DNA of 8,341 nucleotides from JBBDXI01 sp040902425 (GTDB lineage: Bacteria > Planctomycetota > Phycisphaerae > Phycisphaerales > UBA1924), in the NCBI GenBank assembly GCA_040902425.1, contig JBBDXI010000013.1:1-8341 (forward strand), written 5' to 3'. Position 1 is the stretch's first letter; each line of letters begins with the position of its first letter. Of the stretch, positions 5,426 to 8,341 are shown piece after piece. Position numbers and translations under genes: made by a program. The notes under the pieces are model-generated. The model searched no databases, was not told the origin of the DNA, and worked only from the letters and a program-made list of their open reading frames with translations.

Positions 5426-6964
5426 GTGGCGAAGAAGCCTGCCCCCACCGCACGGAAGCCGCCCCGCCCAGCCATCCCCGCGGCCACCGCCGCGCCGGGC
5501 GCTGCCCGCCCCTCCTCCCTCCTCGACACCCGCGTCATCTACTGCGGCGACTGCCTCGAGCAGCTCCAGAAGCTTCCACCAGCCTGCATCGACCTCATCT
5601 ACATCGACCCACCCTTCAACTCCAACCGCAACTACGAGGTCTTCTGGGGCGAGACCAAGGAGAAGCGGGCCTTTGAGGACCGCCACGAAAGCACTCAGGC
5701 GTACATCGACTACATGCGGCCCCGCTGCGTGCAGCTCGCCCGCGTCCTGAAGAAGACCGGCAGCTTCTACTACCACTGCGACTGGCACGCCAGCCACTAC
5801 GTCAAGGTTATGCTCGACCAGATCATGGGCGAGAACAACTTCCAGAGCGAGGTGATCTGGAAGCGCACGGGAACACACTCCTCGGCTCGCAAGTGGGGCC
5901 CGATACACGACAGCATCTTTTTCTACGCTCAGGCAGAGGGCGAGCACACTTGGAATCGACCGTACGCAGCGCACGATGAAAAGCACCTCTCCCGCCACTA
6001 CCGATTAGTTGACGATGATGGGCGTCGCTATGAACACGGCGAGCTCACCGCACCTGGAACTCGCAACGGCCGCAGCGGCATGCCGTGGCGGGGATTCGAC
6101 GTCACGAAGCTCGGGAGGCATTGGACGACCACGATCGACAACCTGGAGAAGATGTTCGAGGAAGGCCAGATCTACTTGCCAGACGATGGGAGCTGGCCGC
6201 GGGTGATCAGGTACATGGACGAGAGCAAGGGAAGGGCCATAGGCGATGTGTGGACGGACATTCCGCCCCTGAACATGGTGGCGAAGGAGCGCCTTGGCTA
6301 TCCCACACAAAAGCCGCTGGCGCTCCTGGATCGCATCATCAACGCCAGCAGCAACCCCAATGAAATCGTCCTCGACGCTTTCTGCGGCTGCGGCACCGCC
6401 CTCGTCGCCGCGCAGAACCTCAACCGCCAGTGGATCGGCCTCGACATCTCGCCCACCGCCTGCCGCGTCATGGCCAAGCGGCTCAAGGACGTCTGCCACA
6501 TGCGCGAGAGCGAGCCCGGCCACCGCGCCCGCGACCCCAAGAGTTTCATCGTCCGCGACCTGCCGTGGACCATCGCCAAACTGAGGGCCATCCCCCCCTT
6601 CGAGTTCGAGAACTGGGCCGTTATCGCCCTGGGGGGCATCCCGAACAAGGTGCAGGTGGGCGACATGGGCATCGACGGCCGCATCTTCCCCGTCGGCACC
6701 AAGCCCGCCGATGACCACAGCATGTTCGCGGGCGACTGGTTCCCCATCCAGGTGAAGCAGCACGACAAGGTCGGGCGGCCCGACATCGACTCGTTCGAGG
6801 CCGTCATGGAGCGCGAGGACCGCCAGCGCGGCTTCATCGTCGCCTTCGGCTTCAGCGGCGACGCCGAGGCCGAGTGCCGCGGCTTCCACCGCCGCACCGG
6901 CCGCATCATCAAGCTCATCACCGTCCAAGAGATTCTGGACGAGCAGCACGTGGAGAAGATGTAG
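5426..6964 (+). CDS. DNA methyltransferase (beta class) fused to Mrr-like PD-(D/E)XK nuclease
   Basis: This 512-residue protein joins modification and probable cleavage in one chain. Motif IV is DPPF (residues 61-64, in LIYIDPPFNSNRNY). KTGSFYYHCDWHASHY (110-125) is the following conserved block and GYPTQKP (291-297) is motif X. FCGCGT (319-324, in DAFCGCGTALVAA) is SAM-binding motif I, and IGLDISP (337-343) is motif II. The order IV...X-I is that of beta-class N6-adenine/N4-cytosine enzymes, with the target-recognition region between about 140 and 285. After residue 375 comes a restriction-type domain: FENWAVIALGGI, GDMGIDGRIF (catalytic D417) and FPIQVKQ (Q442-x-K444), the D...(E/Q)xK core of Mrr-like nucleases. 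The first ~30 residues are Ala/Pro-rich. The GTG start is favoured by coding bias and the -10 seven bases upstream. It heads a likely three-gene operon. Codon use in the target-recognition region is unlike the rest. Specificity and whether it cuts are unknown. Confidence 0.85.
   Translation: MAKKPAPTARKPPRPAIPAATAAPGAARPSSLLDTRVIYCGDCLEQLQKLPPACIDLIYIDPPFNSNRNYEVFWGETKEKRAFEDRHESTQAYIDYMRPRCVQLARVLKKTGSFYYHCDWHASHYVKVMLDQIMGENNFQSEVIWKRTGTHSSARKWGPIHDSIFFYAQAEGEHTWNRPYAAHDEKHLSRHYRLVDDDGRRYEHGELTAPGTRNGRSGMPWRGFDVTKLGRHWTTTIDNLEKMFEEGQIYLPDDGSWPRVIRYMDESKGRAIGDVWTDIPPLNMVAKERLGYPTQKPLALLDRIINASSNPNEIVLDAFCGCGTALVAAQNLNRQWIGLDISPTACRVMAKRLKDVCHMRESEPGHRARDPKSFIVRDLPWTIAKLRAIPPFEFENWAVIALGGIPNKVQVGDMGIDGRIFPVGTKPADDHSMFAGDWFPIQVKQHDKVGRPDIDSFEAVMEREDRQRGFIVAFGFSGDAEAECRGFHRRTGRIIKLITVQEILDEQHVEKM
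6929..6964 (+). repeat. 3'-end segment shared with the next gene, copy 1
   Basis: The last 12 codons of the methyltransferase-nuclease gene (E-I-LDEQHV-E-K-M-stop) match 7328-7363 at 31 of 36 bases, in frame and ending at the same TAG. Three of the five differences change the residue (I/T, E/Q, K/R); the other two are silent. Confidence 0.8.
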
Positions 6965-6982
6965 CTAGTTGGCCCTGACGCC

Positions 6983-6988
6983 AGGAGG
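6983..6988 (+). promoter_or_regulatory. Shine-Dalgarno site AGGAGG
   Basis: A perfect AGGAGG lies six bases before GTG 6995 and settles that start. Such sites are absent or weak before the host-like genes of the window. Confidence 0.8.
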
Positions 6989-6994
6989 AGCACT

Positions 6995-7363
6995 GTGTAC
7001 ACGCTGACAGATAGACGACTCCAGCTCATAAAGCACGTCTTGGACCGTTATCGAGTGGAGCTTTCGGCGCACGGCCGATTCCATGCGGGCTCGCTGGAAA
7101 GGGACCTGCGCGCGGCTCTTGATACTGGATACCATGAAATCAAAGACCTTGTGTGCCAGCTCATCCTGAGACGGGAATACCGCGAGGTTGCGGCGTACTA
7201 CATGCAGCACATCGGCGGTGACATGGTCGTTGCCGAATTCCAAGCGCCGCTAGCTTCGTTCTACGGCGTTTCCGCGTACAACTCGCCAGAGTTCAAGCAG
7301 CGAAGCGCGACCTACTGGGTGTCCCGTGAGACTCTGGACGAGCAACACGTTCAGAGGATGTAG
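6995..7363 (+). CDS. Unrecognised 122-residue protein, second gene of the methyltransferase operon
   Basis: A GTG start with a perfect ribosome binding site lies 30 bases after the methyltransferase stop. The product is charged, cytoplasmic-looking and mostly helical over residues 1-70 (TDRRLQLIKHVLDRYRVEL, then LERDLRAALDTGYHEIKDLV and CQLILRREYREVAAYYMQHI). A looser part rich in aromatic residues follows (FQAPLASFYGVSAYNSPEF). The tail RETLDEQHVQRM nearly repeats the last residues of the methyltransferase-nuclease (QEILDEQHVEKM). I know no family for it. Codon use is mixed and less GC-rich than the mutase gene, as in the third gene, which fits joint acquisition. An accessory, regulatory or DNA-binding role in a restriction-modification unit is possible, but nothing in the sequence proves it. 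Confidence 0.8.
   Translation: MYTLTDRRLQLIKHVLDRYRVELSAHGRFHAGSLERDLRAALDTGYHEIKDLVCQLILRREYREVAAYYMQHIGGDMVVAEFQAPLASFYGVSAYNSPEFKQRSATYWVSRETLDEQHVQRM
7328..7363 (+). repeat. 3'-end segment shared with the preceding gene, copy 2
   Basis: This is the partner of 6929-6964. Similarity starts at the GAG codon preceding the LDEQHV block and stops at the TAG. The bases after the stop differ completely (GAGGGAAC here, CTAGTTGG after copy 1). Confidence 0.8.
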
Positions 7364-7367
7364 GAGG
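7362..7367 (+). promoter_or_regulatory. Shine-Dalgarno site AGGAGG overlapping a stop codon
   Basis: AGGAGG begins inside the TAG of the second gene and lies four bases before ATG 7372. It points to translation starting at 7372, not at 7434, where no such site exists. Confidence 0.75.
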
Positions 7368-7371
7368 GAAC

Positions 7372-7479
7372 ATGCCAATCCTTGAACAGGTTTTCCTTCC
7401 GGCGGGAGTCGCGAGCGTCTTTCACTGGCGGCGATGCTCATTCAGGCGCGCGTCGCGAAACACGAGGACCGTCGTTTAG
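7372..7479 (+). CDS. 35-codon ORF with strong ribosome binding site; possible true N-terminus of the next frame
   Basis: It reads MPILEQVFLPAGVASVFHWR, then 15 Arg-rich residues to TAG 7477-7479. The first ~19 residues look like a real, partly hydrophobic protein start (PILEQVFLPAGVASVF). After about base 7425 the frame becomes Arg/Ser-rich, as expected out of frame, while the overlapping frame starting at 7434 becomes protein-like. Either the gene suffered or uses a -1 shift near TTT CAC (7420-7425), or this is a leader peptide whose translation feeds the 7434 start. Confidence 0.5.
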   Translation: MPILEQVFLPAGVASVFHWRRCSFRRASRNTRTVV

Positions 7480-7805
7480 AGGTCTGGCGCATCGAGGTGG
7501 CGCGAATCGTGGACTTGGAAGAGCGTGCGGGGCAGCTCGTCGAGATCATCGGGGGATACGGCGGCTTGGAAGAAATCAGGACTGCGGCTGCCGACGGTCT
7601 CCCACGACTTCAGCGCGATGCTGGCCGATTCCGACGGCACCGCGCCATAATGCAGGCGGTACGAGACTTGCACAACGGCCTTGGGCGTCTGTACTATGAC
7701 AAGGCCCACCATGCGGATTGCCGCGATACCTCTGCGGAGGTTTGCTCCCTTTACGATCGGCTGCTTGTCGAGTGCGACAAAGTAACAGGCAAACGGAAAG
7801 CCTGA
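7434..7805 (+). CDS. Unrecognised 123-residue helical protein, third gene of the operon
   Basis: This charged, highly helical product is possibly coiled coil over residues 1-45 (KHEDRRLEVWRIEVARIVDL, then EERAGQLVEIIGGYGGLEEI). A second helical part includes HRAIMQAVRDLHNGLGRLYY, and a Cys-containing C-terminus includes CRDTSAEVCSLYDRLLVEC. There is no ribosome binding site before ATG 7434. The same frame is open back to 7386 and reads ERLSLAAMLIQARVA across this ATG, so the real N-terminus may lie upstream, joined by a frameshift to the ORF starting at 7372; the joined protein would have about 140 residues. No family is recognised. It is co-directional and tightly packed with the two preceding genes, with similar codon use. 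Confidence 0.7.
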   Translation: MLIQARVAKHEDRRLEVWRIEVARIVDLEERAGQLVEIIGGYGGLEEIRTAAADGLPRLQRDAGRFRRHRAIMQAVRDLHNGLGRLYYDKAHHADCRDTSAEVCSLYDRLLVECDKVTGKRKA

Positions 7806-7840
7806 TCCCGCTACTGGAGCGGCGGAAACCCTCTTCCATC

Positions 7841-7871
7841 CCGCCGGCCCGCACCTCCGCGGGCGGGGCGG
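7841..7871 (+). terminator. Possible terminator hairpin after the methyltransferase operon
   Basis: GCCCGC (7847-7852) pairs with GCGGGC (7859-7864) around ACCTCC, and CCGCC (7841-7845) with GGCGG (7867-7871) extends it past a small internal loop. It lies about 35 bases after the last stop codon. No T-run follows, so it is at best a weak or factor-assisted terminator. Confidence 0.3.
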
Positions 7872-8032
7872 GTGGCTGCCGCGGTTATCGTGGGCTCGGG
7901 GCCGCCCGCTCCGGCACGGCCCGGCGGATGGGCGAATTGTATAGGTGGCTGATGGTCGGGCGCCCGTCCGGATTGCCGGTGGCCTTGCACCGCGGCGCGG
8001 CCGGCTTGCGGGGGGGCGAGGCACCCCCGGAG

Positions 8033-8049
8033 CGGCGGGCGTGACACCA
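8033..8049. repeat. 17-bp motif shared with 1277-1293
   Basis: CGGCGGGCGTGACACCA differs at one base from the motif next to the transposase relic. Just upstream, a G-run and C-run (GGGGG...CCCCC, about 8010-8028) could pair. Confidence 0.35.
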
Positions 8050-8222
8050 GTCCTGTGCCGGTTTGGACATCCTCGGCCAACCAGCACCGATTCCCCCCGG
8101 CCCCGCCGCCCTTCCCGCGCAGTAACCCCGATAGCGCGCACACCGCGGGCTCGCGCCCGTGCTTTTCTCGCATTTTCCGGCCCATCATCGACACCACAAA
8201 ACAAGCCTAAAACGCGCACCCC

Positions 8223-8247
8223 CGCGCGCAGTGACACCCTGCGCGCG
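8223..8247. repeat. 9-bp hairpin upstream of the gene at 8330
   Basis: CGCGCGCAG (8223-8231) and CTGCGCGCG (8239-8247) pair perfectly around the 7-base loop TGACACC. It lies about 80 bases before the start codon. It could be an operator, an untranslated-region structure, or the terminator of something upstream; no T-run follows. Confidence 0.45.
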
Positions 8248-8318
8248 CACCAACGTGGCCCTCCCCGCTTGGGTAGAGGCCCGCTGCTTTCGCCGGCCCC
8301 GCCCATCCCCGGACCCCC

Positions 8319-8324
8319 AGGAGG
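8319..8324 (+). promoter_or_regulatory. Shine-Dalgarno site AGGAGG
   Basis: A perfect AGGAGG lies five bases before ATG 8330 and is the main evidence for a gene beginning there. Confidence 0.65.
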
Positions 8325-8329
8325 CTCCG

Positions 8330-8341
8330 ATGCTCGCCTCT
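8330..8341 (+). CDS. Start of a gene running off the window
   Basis: Four codons (M-L-A-S) follow a well-spaced Shine-Dalgarno site. The product cannot be judged from this. Confidence 0.55.

Larger units (their letters stand above)
7806..8329. other. Non-coding stretch with hairpins downstream of the methyltransferase operon
   Basis: No frame on either strand has convincing protein content; the long minus-strand frames are Arg/Pro/Gly-rich artefacts of GC content. It contains a terminator-like hairpin at 7841-7871, an isolated AT-rich patch GAATTGTATAGG (about 7933-7944), a copy of the 17-bp motif at 8033-8049, the A-rich run CACAAAACAAGCCTAAAACG (8194-8213) and a strong hairpin at 8223-8247. 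A promoter for the gene at 8330 is expected here; none was clear. Confidence 0.5.

Noticed and set aside
4805..5998. A 397-codon minus-strand ORF opposite the thioesterase relic and methyltransferase gene
   Set aside because: It is antisense to two recognisable protein frames and has compositional bias only.
7933..7944. Promoter at the AT-rich patch GAATTGTATAGG
   Set aside because: No -35 element at suitable spacing on either strand and no gene start nearby in either direction.
7476..8306. A 276-codon minus-strand ORF downstream of the operon
   Set aside because: Arg/Gly/Pro-rich throughout and antisense to the helical third gene for a large part; no start site or family signal.

Overview
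This is a GC-rich window with coding-type third-position C/G bias. It most resembles a Planctomycetota chromosome, probably of the Phycisphaerae type. That placement is inferred from a two-helix membrane protein ending in a CxxC...CPECG ribbon, short palindromic repeats that read through as SGTGVPPVS, a decayed REP-associated (Y1/RAYT) transposase beside a large hairpin, and sparse Shine-Dalgarno sites in the host-like genes. No rRNA or tRNA gene was seen.

Layout. Positions 1-412 hold the end of an unidentified gene, then a C-terminal fragment of a GpA-like phage terminase large subunit. Positions 518-1204 (minus strand) encode the zinc-ribbon membrane protein in a visibly less GC-rich island. 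Positions 1262-1514 are a graveyard: a 19-bp REP-like hairpin and the last ~47 codons of a RAYT transposase on the minus strand. Positions 1640-3376 encode a UDP-galactopyranose mutase of the eukaryotic (Aspergillus-like) type, which makes UDP-galactofuranose. Its reading frame runs on through short interspersed repeats before stopping at a possible terminator. Positions 3736-4377 encode an unrecognised 213-residue protein. Positions 4378-4931 are packed with at least four kinds of short repeat. Positions 4939-5275 are a hotdog-fold thioesterase relic, its N- and C-terminal parts in different frames, bracketed by two direct copies of a ~78-bp repeat.

Positions 5426-7805 form the most interesting unit, a probable three-gene operon. 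It starts with a beta-class DNA methyltransferase fused to a C-terminal Mrr-like PD-(D/E)XK nuclease, apparently on a leaderless message. Two small unrecognised genes follow (6995-7363 and 7372/7434-7805), tightly spaced. Strong AGGAGG sites lie before 6995 and 7372, and codon use differs from the host-like genes. The first small protein ends in almost the same 11 residues as the methyltransferase-nuclease, and the two genes share 31 of their last 36 bases. The second shows a strongly initiated 35-codon ORF overlapping the main frame, which suggests a frameshift or a coupled leader. I read this as a candidate single-chain restriction-modification or phage-defence cassette with two undescribed accessory proteins. 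Functional linkage is inference from layout.

Positions 7806-8329 are non-coding with hairpins. A new gene with a good Shine-Dalgarno site begins at 8330 and leaves the window.
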